Positions 1 to 8,249 of a stretch of DNA of 51,117 nt are shown here, piece after piece. The stretch is from contig CANBWY010000007.1 of assembly GCA_947373245.1 (NCBI GenBank), positions 1-51,117 on the forward strand. Reading direction: 5' to 3'. A program made the translations under genes and the position numbers. This DNA is from Comamonadaceae bacterium (lineage in GTDB: Bacteria; Pseudomonadota; Gammaproteobacteria; Burkholderiales; Burkholderiaceae_C). The notes below the pieces were generated by a model that did no database searches, was not told the DNA's origin, and worked only from the letters and a program-made list of their open reading frames with translations. Each line of letters starts with the position of its first letter. The first letter of the stretch is position 1.

Positions 1-127
1 CCTAAGGGATGAACTGAATAACTTCGTGGTGGTGTTTCTTTAGATATGGCTTTGTAGGTGATGTTGATTTGATGACCTTTGAGAAGGGTAATCCTCCCCT
101 TTTGCAAGGGTCAGAGAAGTAGAAACG

Positions 128-185
128 TTACGCAGCCATGGCCAGTCGCTGCTTAGGTGTGAATCCGCCCAAGGCCAGCCCTGAA
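128..185 (-). pseudogene. possible 3' scrap of an IS transposase
   Basis: Directly after the point where the neighbouring integrase stops matching its family, another minus-strand frame reads LGGFTPKQRLAMAA and then a stop at 128-130. Short 'LGGxTPxxRL' tails of this kind are common at the C-termini of IS3/IS481-like DDE transposases. I infer that an insertion sequence once landed in, or recombined with, the integrase and was mostly lost. The match is very short and could be chance. I recognise nothing else in bases 1-127. Confidence 0.25.
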
Positions 186-608
186 TTTATCCCCTTGTGC
201 TCTTGTTAGCTGGTTTAGTGATGGATTTCCTGTGTGATTCTCATATAGCTTTAATGCTCGAGAACAAGATGCAAGTGTGTCAGACGACCTTTGTTTCGCT
301 TTGATCCATTTGTCAAAAACGTCTCTTAAATAAACAGAGGAAATCGTGTTTTCATCTGAATGCACCTTGAGTTGTCTACTAAGTTCATCCGAATGATCAA
401 GCGAAAGTTCTGCTACAAGTTTGTAGCCCCACAAAACCTCCGCACGCTTCTTTTCACCAAGGCGCAATGCCTCACGATAGGTACATCGACCTAGCGATTG
501 AACAATTTTCCCGCTTTTATAGCGATTCTTAAGGGGGTGGTTCAGCGGGAGAACGATACGAAGGTAATACGAACCTTGACGTTCAAACAAACCTGTTAGA
601 TGAGCCAT
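153..608 (-). pseudogene. truncated tyrosine recombinase (integrase N-terminus)
   Basis: This 151-residue frame starts at MAHLTGLFERQG and resembles the N-terminal part of Burkholderiales phage/ICE integrases: a DUF6538-like start (YYLRIVLP, then a basic stretch) followed by the core-binding helices ending near TRAQGDKFRA. The whole catalytic domain is missing, with no R...HxxR...Y residues, because the frame ends about 7 residues after FRA, where family members continue for roughly 200 more. The open frame runs upstream to 800, but that part overlaps the SRP RNA gene and is not integrase-like, so I place the start at 608. It is very probably a dead relic of an integrative element that used the region next to ffs. 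It lies in the same orientation as ffs, about 110 bases beyond its 3' end. Confidence 0.7.
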
Positions 609-719
609 GTAACCAGACCTTTTAAGGGTAGGTGACACACTCAGGTGACACAAAATGAGAACTGATACACGCCGAGTCTTCTGTAACTCGTTGTTAGCAC
701 TCATTTTCTTGAGATTAAG

Positions 720-817
720 GTGACGGGCCCGACCCCCAGCACTGGCTCCACAGTTAGGGCTGCTTGGTTCCCCATCTGACCCGGTTGGCCGCTTCACCAT
801 GTGGGGAGGCCCGTCGA
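720..817 (-). ncRNA. ffs: signal recognition particle RNA (4.5S RNA)
   Basis: On the minus strand the segment folds into one long hairpin. The terminal pairing is GACGGGCC (808-815) with GGCCCGTC (722-729). The apical SRP motif is CAGA-TGG-GGAA-CCA-AGCAG (minus-strand reading of 760-778): the symmetric loop, a GGAA tetraloop at 768-771 and the AGCAG strand that binds Ffh. The stem closing the tetraloop is TGG/CCA instead of the TCC/GGA of E. coli, a compensated change. The length of about 98 nt fits the small bacterial form. It works with Ffh and FtsY in co-translational targeting of membrane proteins. It is divergent from dnaX. The exact ends are estimated from the outer stem. Confidence 0.9.
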
Positions 818-850
818 TGGCTATTGTAGGTCACATAGAATGGCCCGCTT

Positions 851-2668
851 ATGTCGTACCTCGTGCTCGCCCGTAAATATCGTCCCAAAACCTTCACCGA
901 GATGGTGGGGCAAGAGCACGTCGTGCAGGCGCTGACCAATGCGCTGACCACCCAACGTTTGCACCATGCGTATTTGTTCACCGGCACACGCGGCGTGGGT
1001 AAGACCACCGTGTCGCGTGTCTTGGCCAAATCGCTCAACTGCCAGGGCGTGGATGGCACGGGTGGCATCACCGCCAACCCCTGCGGCGTGTGCCAAGCCT
1101 GTACCGACATCGATGCCGGCCGCTTTGTGGATTACACCGAACTGGACGCGGCCTCTAACCGTGGCGTGGACGAAGTGCAAAGCCTGCTGGAGCAAGCCGT
1201 TTACAAGCCCGTGCAAGGTCGCTTCAAAGTCTTCATGATTGACGAGGTACACATGCTCACCAACACCGCGTTCAACGCGATGTTGAAGACGCTGGAAGAG
1301 CCACCTGAATATTTGAAATTTGTGCTCGCCACGACCGACCCCCAAAAAGTGCCGGTCACCGTGCTGTCGCGCTGCTTGCAGTTCAACCTGCGGCCCATGG
1401 CCCCCGAAACCGTGCTGGAGCATTTGGGCCATGTGCTGGGCCAAGAGAACATTGCTTCTGAGCCACAGGCCTTGCGCTTGTTGGCCCGTGCCGCGCGTGG
1501 CTCCATGCGTGACGCGCTGAGCTTGACCGACCAAGCCATTGCTTACGGCGGCGGGCAGCTGCAAGAAGCCGCGGTGCGTCAAATGCTGGGCAGCGCCGAC
1601 CGCTCGCATGTGTTTCGTTTGATTGAGGCGTTGGCCCATGGCGACGGCAAATCGGTGGTGCAAACCTCCGAAGCCTTACGCGTAAACGGCCTCAGCGCCG
1701 CTGCCACGCTAGAAGACATGTCAATGGTCTTGCAGCGCATGGCTGTCTTGCAGGCTGTGCCTGACATGGGCGAGGGCGATGCCGCCGACCCCGAAGCCGC
1801 AGAGATAGCGCGTTTGGCGGGTGTGATGTCGCCTGACGAAACGCAGCTTTTGTACAGCATCAGCTTGCACGGTCGCCAAGAGCTGGGCTTAGCTCCTGAC
1901 GAATACGCCGCGCTCACCATGGTGCTGCTGCGTTTGCTGGCGTTCAAGCCACAAACATCGGTTTCAACTTTGGCCTCGGCTGAAAAAAAAACTCTAATTA
2001 ATCCGCAACGGGCAGTTTCAGCGCCTGTCGCTGCGCCATTGGCGAGCGCATCTGCGCCAGTACCTGCCGCCCCCGTGCAAGCCTTGCCCGTGCGTGACAT
2101 GCAGCCGCGCGAGGTTGCCCCTTGGGACGATGACCCAAGTTATGACCCAGACGGCGGCGACAGCCCCAGCCATGACCACGACTCGGACGCTGCCGTGGTG
2201 GCCATGCCCGTGCGTCAACAGGCCGAACCGAGTGCGACGCTGGAGCGTCAAGTGCCCACCACCGAGGTGCCGCGCATCGAAGCCACCCCCGAGGGCGAGT
2301 TTTGGCACAAGTTGGTGATGGACATGTCTGTCGCCGAAACCATCAACGCCTTGGTGCGTGAGCTGGCTTTGCAGTCGCAACTGGTGGCGCGTGACACCGA
2401 CACTTGGATGCTACGTGTGGAGCGTGAATCGCTCAACAGCACCACCAGCCGCGAACGTTTGCAAACCGCCTTGGCCACCGCTGGCTACGCGGTGCGTTTG
2501 ACGGTTGAAGTGGGGCGCGTGCAAGACAGCCCCGCCAAGCGCAACGCTGCTGCAGCTGCCGAGCGCCAAGCAGGGGCTGAGACCCTCATTCTCAATGACC
2601 CTTTCGTTCAAAGCTTGATGCGTGACTTCGGTGCCCGAGTGGTGCCCGGCAGCATCAAGCCGCTTTGA
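851..2668 (+). CDS. dnaX: DNA polymerase III subunits gamma and tau
   Basis: Clamp-loader ATPase that loads the beta clamp; the tau form also links polymerase cores to the DnaB helicase. The 605-residue product has a Walker A box GTRGVGKT at residues 45-52, a zinc cluster with Cys64, 78, 81 and 84, and a Walker B segment FMIDEVH around 128-134, giving the AAA+ domains I-III. A low-complexity Ala/Pro/acidic linker covers about 380-460, and the tau-specific C-terminal domain starts near EFWHKLVMDM. Codons 378-381 lie on an A9 run with stops in both other frames, so a shorter gamma (about 382 residues) is likely to be made from the same gene. The start at 851 has no strong ribosome site. ybaB and recR follow in the usual order. 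Confidence 0.97.
   Translation: MSYLVLARKYRPKTFTEMVGQEHVVQALTNALTTQRLHHAYLFTGTRGVGKTTVSRVLAKSLNCQGVDGTGGITANPCGVCQACTDIDAGRFVDYTELDAASNRGVDEVQSLLEQAVYKPVQGRFKVFMIDEVHMLTNTAFNAMLKTLEEPPEYLKFVLATTDPQKVPVTVLSRCLQFNLRPMAPETVLEHLGHVLGQENIASEPQALRLLARAARGSMRDALSLTDQAIAYGGGQLQEAAVRQMLGSADRSHVFRLIEALAHGDGKSVVQTSEALRVNGLSAAATLEDMSMVLQRMAVLQAVPDMGEGDAADPEAAEIARLAGVMSPDETQLLYSISLHGRQELGLAPDEYAALTMVLLRLLAFKPQTSVSTLASAEKKTLINPQRAVSAPVAAPLASASAPVPAAPVQALPVRDMQPREVAPWDDDPSYDPDGGDSPSHDHDSDAAVVAMPVRQQAEPSATLERQVPTTEVPRIEATPEGEFWHKLVMDMSVAETINALVRELALQSQLVARDTDTWMLRVERESLNSTTSRERLQTALATAGYAVRLTVEVGRVQDSPAKRNAAAAAERQAGAETLILNDPFVQSLMRDFGARVVPGSIKPL
1983..2001 (+). promoter_or_regulatory. dnaX A9 slippage site with stops in both shifted frames
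   Basis: Nine consecutive A residues (1983-1991) are read as GAA AAA AAA ACT in the tau frame. A -1 shift, or one extra A, reads AAC TCT AAT and then TAA at 1999-2001. Loss of one A reads CTC and then TAA at 1995-1997. Any slip therefore ends within four codons, giving a gamma-sized protein of about 382 residues. Programmed frameshifting (E. coli) and polymerase slippage on an A9 run (Thermus) are both known in dnaX. I see no obvious stimulatory stem just downstream, which slightly favours transcriptional slippage. Confidence 0.75.
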
Positions 2669-2708
2669 ATTCGATCATTTTAATTTTTAGTTTGTAAAAG
2701 GAAAAAAT

Positions 2709-3032
2709 ATGTTCAACAAAGGACAACTCTCTGGCTTGATGAAGCAAGCCCAAGCCATGCAAGAGAACCTGAAAAAGGCGCAAGAAGAACTCGGCTCGGT
2801 CGAGGTGAGCGGTGAATCAGGTTCTGGCTTGGTCAAAGTGCTGATGACGTGCAAGCACGATGTCAAACGCATCACCATCGACCCCAGCCTGTTGGCTGAT
2901 GACAAAGACATGCTCGAAGACTTGGTAGCCGCGGCCTTCAACGACGCCGTGCGCAAAGCCGCTGAAACCAGCGAAGCCAAGATGAGCAAGCTCACCGCTG
3001 GCTTGCCCCCAGGCTTGAAGCTGCCGTTCTAA
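2709..3032 (+). CDS. ybaB: YbaB/EbfC family nucleoid-associated protein
   Basis: A 107-residue protein that matches the family size and pattern: an N-terminal helix rich in Gln, Lys and Glu (residues 4-30), then the beta-hairpin core with the [14 protein letters not shown] stretch, and a C-terminal helix ending in the typical [10 protein letters not shown]. These proteins form tweezer-shaped dimers that bind DNA and are thought to influence nucleoid structure or help recombination mediators. A good ribosome site (AAAAGGAAAA) lies just before the ATG. It sits between dnaX and recR, the conserved order in most proteobacteria, and its stop codon abuts the recR start, so the two are probably translated together. 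Confidence 0.95.
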   Translation: MFNKGQLSGLMKQAQAMQENLKKAQEELGSVEVSGESGSGLVKVLMTCKHDVKRITIDPSLLADDKDMLEDLVAAAFNDAVRKAAETSEAKMSKLTAGLPPGLKLPF

Positions 3033-3629
3033 ATGAGTGACACGTCTGTGCTTGAAGGCCTGATTGAGGCCTTGCGCCGTTTGCCCGGCGTGGGGGTGAA
3101 ATCGGCCTCGCGCATGGCGTATCACTTGCTGCAACACGACCGCGAAGGCGCCGAGATGATTTCTCAGGCCCTGCACCAAGCCGCAGCCCAAGTGCAGCAT
3201 TGCGAGCGCTGCCATACCTTCACCACCCAGACCGTGTGCGACACCTGTTTGGATGATGGTCGTGACACCACCCGGGTGTGCGTGGTTGAAACCCCCGCCG
3301 ATCAATCGGCGGTGGAGCGCACAGCGGCCTACAAAGGCTTGTATTTTGTGTTGATGGGCCGCATCAGCCCGCTGGATGGCTTTGGCCCCAAAGACATTGG
3401 CTTGCAAAAGCTGATGGAGCGCGCCAGCGATGGCGTGGTCAAAGAAGTCATCTTGGCCACCAACTTCACCGCTGAGGGCGAGGCTACGGCCCATGTGCTG
3501 GGCGAAGCTTTGAAGAAACGCGGTGTGCAAGTCACCCGCTTGGCGCGTGGCGTGCCCGTGGGTAGCGAGCTGGAATACGTGGACTTGGGCACCATTGCCC
3601 ACGCGTTGGTCGATCGGCGCGACGCCTAA
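3033..3629 (+). CDS. recR: recombination protein RecR
   Basis: A 198-residue protein acting with RecF and RecO to load RecA on gapped, SSB-coated DNA. Visible parts are an N-terminal helix-hairpin-helix ([17 protein letters not shown], about 18-34), a C4 zinc module with Cys57, 60, 69 and 72, and a Toprim domain starting at VCVVETPAD (about 82-90). Its length equals the family norm. The ATG follows the ybaB TAA with no gap (TAA then ATG at 3030-3035), indicating translational coupling. It converges on mltD, whose stop lies only 6 bases away; I see no terminator hairpin between them. Confidence 0.97.
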   Translation: MSDTSVLEGLIEALRRLPGVGVKSASRMAYHLLQHDREGAEMISQALHQAAAQVQHCERCHTFTTQTVCDTCLDDGRDTTRVCVVETPADQSAVERTAAYKGLYFVLMGRISPLDGFGPKDIGLQKLMERASDGVVKEVILATNFTAEGEATAHVLGEALKKRGVQVTRLARGVPVGSELEYVDLGTIAHALVDRRDA

Positions 3630-3635
3630 AACGGC

Positions 3636-4991
3636 TTATTTCTTGGCGATTTTGATATCGCCTTTGGCTTTGGGATAGCCTTTGCTTGAGGTCGCTGCGC
3701 TGGCCATTTGCTTTTTGCCAGAACCTTTGCTGTCTTTGGCGGATGCCGTTTTCGTTCCCTTGCCGTGTTTCCCGCCTTTGACCGTGGTTTTGTGCTTGGC
3801 CACAGCCTCTGGCGACAGATCTAAGTGGCCATTGTCGGCCACTTGGGCGGTCACATCGCTGAGGGTGTTGGCGTTTCGCGTGATGAGCAAGGCCGAACCC
3901 GCTTTGATCAGCATGCGCGGTGGGATGTTGTTGAGTGCGCGAAAGTCTGCCTCGCTCATGTTCACCTTTTTGGCCGCATCGGCCACTTTCATGGTGCTGG
4001 GGGCAATCCAGGCGGTCCAACTGGCTAAGCGACCTAGGCTAGACATTTCGTAGTTGCGTTGGAACACCTCAGCGTTGTCCCAAGGCAGCAAGATGATGGG
4101 CGAGCCTGCGGCCAACAACACGGGGCGGTGTGCGGACGGGTTCAGGGCCTTGAAGTCATTGATGGAAATCTCCGCCAACTTCGCCGCCACGCTCACGTCC
4201 ATGTCACGCGGCAAGGGGACGCTTTGGAAATACGGGTGGTTGGGGATGCTAGGCAGCACCACGTTGTACTGGGTTGGGTTGCCCACGATATTTTTCATGG
4301 CCAAGAGTTTGGGCACGTACATGCGTGTTTCCATAGGCATGTTCAAGTCGGCATAGGTGGTGGGCAGGCCTGCGCGTTGGTTACGTGCAATGGCTTTGCC
4401 GACATTGCCTTCGCCCCAGTTGTAGGCGGCCAAGGCCAGATGCCAGTCGCCAAATAGTGTGTGCAGACGCTCTAAATAGTCGAGTGCCGCCCGTGTAGAG
4501 GCCTGGATGTCGCGGCGTTCGTCGCGAAAAACGTTTTGTTTCAAGTCAAAGCTCTTGCCAGTCGCGGGCATGAACTGCCACATGCCGCTGGCACGCGCGC
4601 TGGACACGGCTTGTGGGTTGAACGCGCTCTCGATGAAGGGTAGCAAGGCCAACTCGGTGGGCATCTTGCGAGCTTCGAGCTCTTCGACGATGTGGTACAG
4701 GTATTTGCTAGAGCGCTCACTCATGCGCTGCAAGTAGTCGGGCTTGCTGGCATACCACTGCGTTCGGTCTGTGACCAAGTCGCTCTCTAATTCCGGCATT
4801 TGGTAGCCCCGGCGGATGCGCTCCCACAAATCGTTGGGCAAGTCTAAGGGGGCTACGCCATCTTGCATCACGCTAACGCGGGTGATGGCGCTCAAGTCGA
4901 TCGGGTCGGAGGTGGCATCTTGGACGGAAATGCTGGTACAACCCGTGAGCAGGGCCAAGCCTAGGCTAAAGCTGGTGAGTAAAAATCTCAT
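3636..4991 (-). CDS. mltD: membrane-bound lytic murein transglycosylase D (MltD)
   Basis: A 451-residue outer-membrane lipoprotein that cleaves peptidoglycan to form 1,6-anhydro-muropeptides. The start at MRFLLTSF gives a signal peptide with lipobox L-T-G-C18. The lysozyme-like SLT domain follows, with the catalytic Glu121 in LLPFIESAF, the SGMWQFM motif and AAYNWGEGNVGKAI. A LysM-like segment (VADAAKKVNMSEADFRALNN) lies near residues 340-390, and the last 60 residues are a Lys/Gly/Ser-rich tail. The chosen start overlaps the gloB stop as ATGA (4988-4991); the longer frame beginning at 5009 would put five extra residues ahead of the signal peptide. gloB lies directly upstream in the same operon. 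Confidence 0.93.
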   Translation of the reverse strand: MRFLLTSFSLGLALLTGCTSISVQDATSDPIDLSAITRVSVMQDGVAPLDLPNDLWERIRRGYQMPELESDLVTDRTQWYASKPDYLQRMSERSSKYLYHIVEELEARKMPTELALLPFIESAFNPQAVSSARASGMWQFMPATGKSFDLKQNVFRDERRDIQASTRAALDYLERLHTLFGDWHLALAAYNWGEGNVGKAIARNQRAGLPTTYADLNMPMETRMYVPKLLAMKNIVGNPTQYNVVLPSIPNHPYFQSVPLPRDMDVSVAAKLAEISINDFKALNPSAHRPVLLAAGSPIILLPWDNAEVFQRNYEMSSLGRLASWTAWIAPSTMKVADAAKKVNMSEADFRALNNIPPRMLIKAGSALLITRNANTLSDVTAQVADNGHLDLSPEAVAKHKTTVKGGKHGKGTKTASAKDSKGSGKKQMASAATSSKGYPKAKGDIKIAKK

Positions 4992-5770
4992 CTGAAATTG
5001 TTCTTCCATTCACGAAGGGCTGCAAATACAGCCACGTCATCCGTTTGTTCGTGTGCTGAGAGCCCCGCGTGCTGCGCCACGGCTTGTCGCACACGGGGGT
5101 GTCGAGCCCGTAAAAACGGGTTGATTTGCAATTCCGTGTCCAGCTGGGCCGGCAAGGTTGGGCTGCCTTGCGCTCTGAGCTGTTGGCACTTTGCCATGTA
5201 GGTTTGCAAATCGGTGTTGCTGGGCTCTACGGCGAGGGCGAATCGCAAGTTAGACAGAGTGTACTCGTGGGCGCAGCAGACTTGGGTTTGGCCGGGAAGG
5301 GCTGCCAAACGGTCCAACGAGTCCAGCATTTGCGCCGGCGTGCCCTCAAAAATTCGCCCGCAGCCCCCTGAAAACAAAGTGTCGCCACAAAACAGCACGG
5401 GGCTTGGTGCGGCATCGGGTAGAAAGTACGCCACATGGCCTGCGGTGTGGCCTGGCACGTCCAAGACTTGGACGGTTTGGCCCAAGAGCGCCAGCTGGTC
5501 GCCTTGCATGACGGGTGAGAAGGGCGCAGGCACGTCTTCGCGGGCGGGGCCAAACACTTGGGCGCCGGTGGCTAGGCGGAGCTCGCGCACGCCACCCACA
5601 TGGTCAGCATGGTGATGGGTGACTAGAATCGCGGCCAATGTCAGCCCTTCGCGGGCGAGTGCTTGCAAGACAGGCGCGGCGTCACCGGGGTCGACCACCA
5701 CGGCCTTTTGGTCTTGTTGCCACAACCATAGGTAGTTGTCAGAGAACGCAGGCACTGCAATCAGCTTCAT
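4988..5770 (-). CDS. gloB: hydroxyacylglutathione hydrolase (glyoxalase II)
   Basis: Metallo-beta-lactamase-fold enzyme of 260 residues that hydrolyses S-lactoylglutathione to lactate and glutathione, the second step of methylglyoxal detoxification. The metal site motif THHHADHVGG lies at residues 51-60; further ligands are in VPGHTAGHVAYF, CGDTLFSGGCGRIFEG and CCAHEYT, and the substrate-binding C-terminus is present. I choose the ATG at 5770 ([13 protein letters not shown], the family N-terminus) over a GTG three codons upstream. That start codon and the start of the divergent methyltransferase share the four bases CATG (5768-5771). Its stop overlaps mltD. Confidence 0.95.
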   Translation of the reverse strand: MKLIAVPAFSDNYLWLWQQDQKAVVVDPGDAAPVLQALAREGLTLAAILVTHHHADHVGGVRELRLATGAQVFGPAREDVPAPFSPVMQGDQLALLGQTVQVLDVPGHTAGHVAYFLPDAAPSPVLFCGDTLFSGGCGRIFEGTPAQMLDSLDRLAALPGQTQVCCAHEYTLSNLRFALAVEPSNTDLQTYMAKCQQLRAQGSPTLPAQLDTELQINPFLRARHPRVRQAVAQHAGLSAHEQTDDVAVFAALREWKNNFR

Positions 5771-6536
5771 GTCATCCACACCTTTAAAAAACGATAGTTT
5801 GCCTGACTGGCTGGCCTCTCCAGCGGGTGGCTACTTACGGACTTGGGAGCAGACCTACCTAGACCGTGCGGTGGCAGATGTGTTTGGCTTTCATGCGTTG
5901 CAGTTGGGTTTCCCTATGCTCGATGCTTTGCAAGCCAACCGCATGCCGCACCGCTGGCTAGGCTGCGATGAACGCCCATCCCCTTGGCCCTTGGGGCGTG
6001 AGGTGCTGTTGACCCATTACGAGGCTTTGCCTTTTCCCGATGCCAGCCTTGACCTGCTGGTGTTGCCCCACACCTTAGAGCTCAGCTATGACCCCCACGC
6101 CACCTTGCGCGAGGTGCAGCGCGTGCTGGTGCCTGAGGGGCGGGTGGTGATTTGCGGCTTCAATCCCAACAGCTTGTGGGGCCTGAGCAAAAGTTTCGGA
6201 CGTGGCTTCAATGATGTGGGGCACTTCATTGGCCAAGGTCGTTTGCGCGACTGGCTGCAGTTGTTGAGTTTTGAGGTGGAATCCACCAGCTTTGGCTGCT
6301 ACCGCCCAGCTGCCAAAACCCAGCGCTGGCTCGATCGCTTGGAATGGATGGACGCCGCCGGTGTGCGCTGGTGGCCTATTTTGGGTGCTGTGTACGGCAT
6401 GGTCGCGGTCAAGCGTGTGCATGGCATGCGGCTCATGTCGCCTGCTTGGAAGCGTGCTGCTGTGCCACGCGCGGCGGTCGTGGTACCCACAGCTTCAAAC
6501 ACGGCGGCCCAAGCCGCCTCAAAAGGAATGGAATGA
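5769..6536 (+). CDS. class I SAM-dependent methyltransferase
   Basis: A 255-residue protein of the Methyltransf_11 type. Motifs typical of the Rossmann fold are visible: the [16 protein letters not shown] stretch (motif II region), then [21 protein letters not shown] (post-motif strand and turn). The glycine-rich motif I is weak ([12 protein letters not shown]), as in other members found upstream of rnhA in Burkholderiales. The substrate is unknown. The chosen ATG at 5769 shares CATG with the gloB start on the other strand; an upstream frame from 5736 would run far into gloB. The stop overlaps rnhA as ATGA, so the two genes are probably co-translated. Confidence 0.8.
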   Translation: MSSTPLKNDSLPDWLASPAGGYLRTWEQTYLDRAVADVFGFHALQLGFPMLDALQANRMPHRWLGCDERPSPWPLGREVLLTHYEALPFPDASLDLLVLPHTLELSYDPHATLREVQRVLVPEGRVVICGFNPNSLWGLSKSFGRGFNDVGHFIGQGRLRDWLQLLSFEVESTSFGCYRPAAKTQRWLDRLEWMDAAGVRWWPILGAVYGMVAVKRVHGMRLMSPAWKRAAVPRAAVVVPTASNTAAQAASKGME

Positions 6537-6997
6537 ACACGGTAGAAATTTACACAGACGGAGCATGCAAAGGCAACCCGGGCCCAGGTGGGTGGGGCGC
6601 TTTGTTGCGCTCGCCTTCAGGGCAAGAAAAAGAGTTGTTTGGCGGCGAGTTAGAGACGACCAACAACCGCATGGAGCTGTTGGCCGTGATTGAGGCCTTA
6701 CGCGCGTTGAAGCGACCTTGCAAAGTGGCGTTGTACCTCGACAGCGAATATGTGCGCAAAGGCATCACCGAATGGATTCATGGCTGGAAGGCGCGCAGCT
6801 GGCGCACGGCCGCCAAACAGCCCGTCAAAAACGCCGACCTGTGGCAGCAGCTGGATGCGTTGACCCACCAAGGCGACCACGACATTGTGTGGCACTGGGT
6901 GAAAGGACACGCCGGTCATGTGGACAACGAACGTGCGGACGGTTTGGCTAACCGAGGTGTCGAATTGATATTGTCTAGTCGGCGACAGCTTGTGTGA
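6533..6997 (+). CDS. rnhA: ribonuclease HI
   Basis: A 154-residue enzyme that degrades the RNA strand of RNA-DNA hybrids, removing primers and R-loops. The four metal-binding acidic residues are visible: Asp9 in [14 protein letters not shown], Glu48 in TTNNRMEL, Asp70 in YLDSEYV and Asp136 in [10 protein letters not shown]. The basic handle region ([17 protein letters not shown]) is present. The length matches E. coli RNase HI. The open frame extends to 6344, but the family start [10 protein letters not shown] is at 6533 and overlaps the methyltransferase TGA. A methyltransferase-rnhA pair is common in this order; dnaQ, often next, is not here. Confidence 0.96.
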   Translation: MNTVEIYTDGACKGNPGPGGWGALLRSPSGQEKELFGGELETTNNRMELLAVIEALRALKRPCKVALYLDSEYVRKGITEWIHGWKARSWRTAAKQPVKNADLWQQLDALTHQGDHDIVWHWVKGHAGHVDNERADGLANRGVELILSSRRQLV

Positions 6998-7008
6998 ATC
7001 TGTTGTAA

Positions 7009-7031
7009 AGGTGCTCTCTTGAGAGGCGCCT
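7009..7031 (+). terminator. imperfect hairpin after rnhA
   Basis: The arms AGGTGC-TCT and AGAGGCGCCT can pair with one bulge and a wobble, 12 bases after the rnhA stop. There is no T-run behind it, so it may be a weak or Rho-assisted end, or nothing. The remaining bases before 7113 hold no gene I can see. Confidence 0.3.
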
Positions 7032-7112
7032 GACTCCTTCGAACAAGGCTTAAACACGGTGCAACTGTTACATTGCGCCCTGTTGTCAAAATTCGCAAAA
7101 AAACTGTTCGCT

Positions 7113-8249
7113 ATGAAATACACGTCTCAGAATGCCACGAAAAAACGTTTGATTTGGGTGGCTGTTGCACTCGCACTGGCAGGTGGTGCAACCAAGTATT
7201 TTTGGCCTGTTGACAAAGCAGACGCCAAATCGCCGGCGCAAACAGTGACCACTTTTGTGGCGGCGCAACGTGACTTCCCTGTGATCTTGGACGCGACCGG
7301 TAGCACTGTGGCTGCCAACATTGTGGACATTCGCCCGCAGGTCACCAACGTGGTGGCCAAGATCCATATCAAAGAAGGCCAAAAGGTCAACGCCGGTGAT
7401 TTGCTCATCAGCTTGGACGATCGCGCGGACCGTGCCAATTACGAAAAAGCCCAAGCTTCGGCGGAGGACGCCCAGCGTCAGCTCAACCGGGCCGAAGAGT
7501 TGTTGCGCCAGCAGTTTGTCGCCCAAGGTGCGGTGGACACCGCCCGCGCCAACGCGCAAGCGGCCCAAGCCGCTGCACGTGCCGCCCAAGCGCAGTTGAG
7601 TTACGACAACATTCGCTCACCCATCACCGGGCGTGCTGGCATCATCAACGTGTTCCCAGGTGCCTTGGTGCAACCCGGCAACACGGTCTCGAGCACCACC
7701 ACGGCGACCACCACCACCACCCAAGGTGCGATGCTCACGATCACCCAGTTGGACCCGATGAACGTGCAGTTCACCGTACCCGAGAGCGCTTTGCCGGCGA
7801 TGTTTGCAGCACAGCAATCGGGGCAAATGCCGACCGTGACGTTTGACATGGGAGACGGTAAAAAACGCCAAGGCAAAGTGTTTGTGATCGACAACCAAGT
7901 CGACCAAGCCATAGGCGCTGTGAAAGTCAAGGCAGTGGTCGACAACGCCAATCACAGCTTGATCCCCGGGCAGTTTGTGCGCTTGCAAGTCCAAGCCGGG
8001 CTTTTCAAAGATGTCTTGGTGGTGCCCTCGCAAGCGGTGGTGACCAACGCTCGTGGCGACCAAGTGTTTGTGGTGGATGCTGAAAATACCGTGAGCTTGA
8101 AGCCTGTCAAAGTGCAAACCCAGAGCCAAGGTTTTGCTGTCCTCTCTGGCATACAGGCAGGTGACAAAGTGGTGGTGGAAGGCAAACAAAACTTGCGTCC
8201 CAACAGCAAAGTGAAAGAGGCTGCGGCCAAAGCAGAAGCACAAAAATGA
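7113..8249 (+). CDS. RND efflux periplasmic adaptor (HlyD/AcrA family)
   Basis: A 378-residue membrane fusion protein linking an inner-membrane RND pump to an outer-membrane channel. After a short basic N-terminus it has one hydrophobic anchor (RLIWVAVALALAGGATKYF, about 12-30) and no lipobox. The lipoyl half IVDIRPQVTNVVAKIHIKEG is followed by a coiled-coil hairpin rich in Ala and Gln (about 115-160), the second lipoyl half SPITGRAGI, a beta-barrel, and the C-terminal membrane-proximal domain. The start at MKYTSQN is chosen over 7059 because upstream residues precede the anchor without purpose. The stop overlaps the pump gene as ATGA. No outer-membrane channel gene follows. Confidence 0.92.
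   Translation: MKYTSQNATKKRLIWVAVALALAGGATKYFWPVDKADAKSPAQTVTTFVAAQRDFPVILDATGSTVAANIVDIRPQVTNVVAKIHIKEGQKVNAGDLLISLDDRADRANYEKAQASAEDAQRQLNRAEELLRQQFVAQGAVDTARANAQAAQAAARAAQAQLSYDNIRSPITGRAGIINVFPGALVQPGNTVSSTTTATTTTTQGAMLTITQLDPMNVQFTVPESALPAMFAAQQSGQMPTVTFDMGDGKKRQGKVFVIDNQVDQAIGAVKVKAVVDNANHSLIPGQFVRLQVQAGLFKDVLVVPSQAVVTNARGDQVFVVDAENTVSLKPVKVQTQSQGFAVLSGIQAGDKVVVEGKQNLRPNSKVKEAAAKAEAQK

Noticed and set aside
612-800. N-terminal 64 residues of the long frame (153-800) as part of the integrase
   Set aside because: This part overlaps the SRP RNA gene and has no integrase-like features; the family start MAHLTGLF is at 608.
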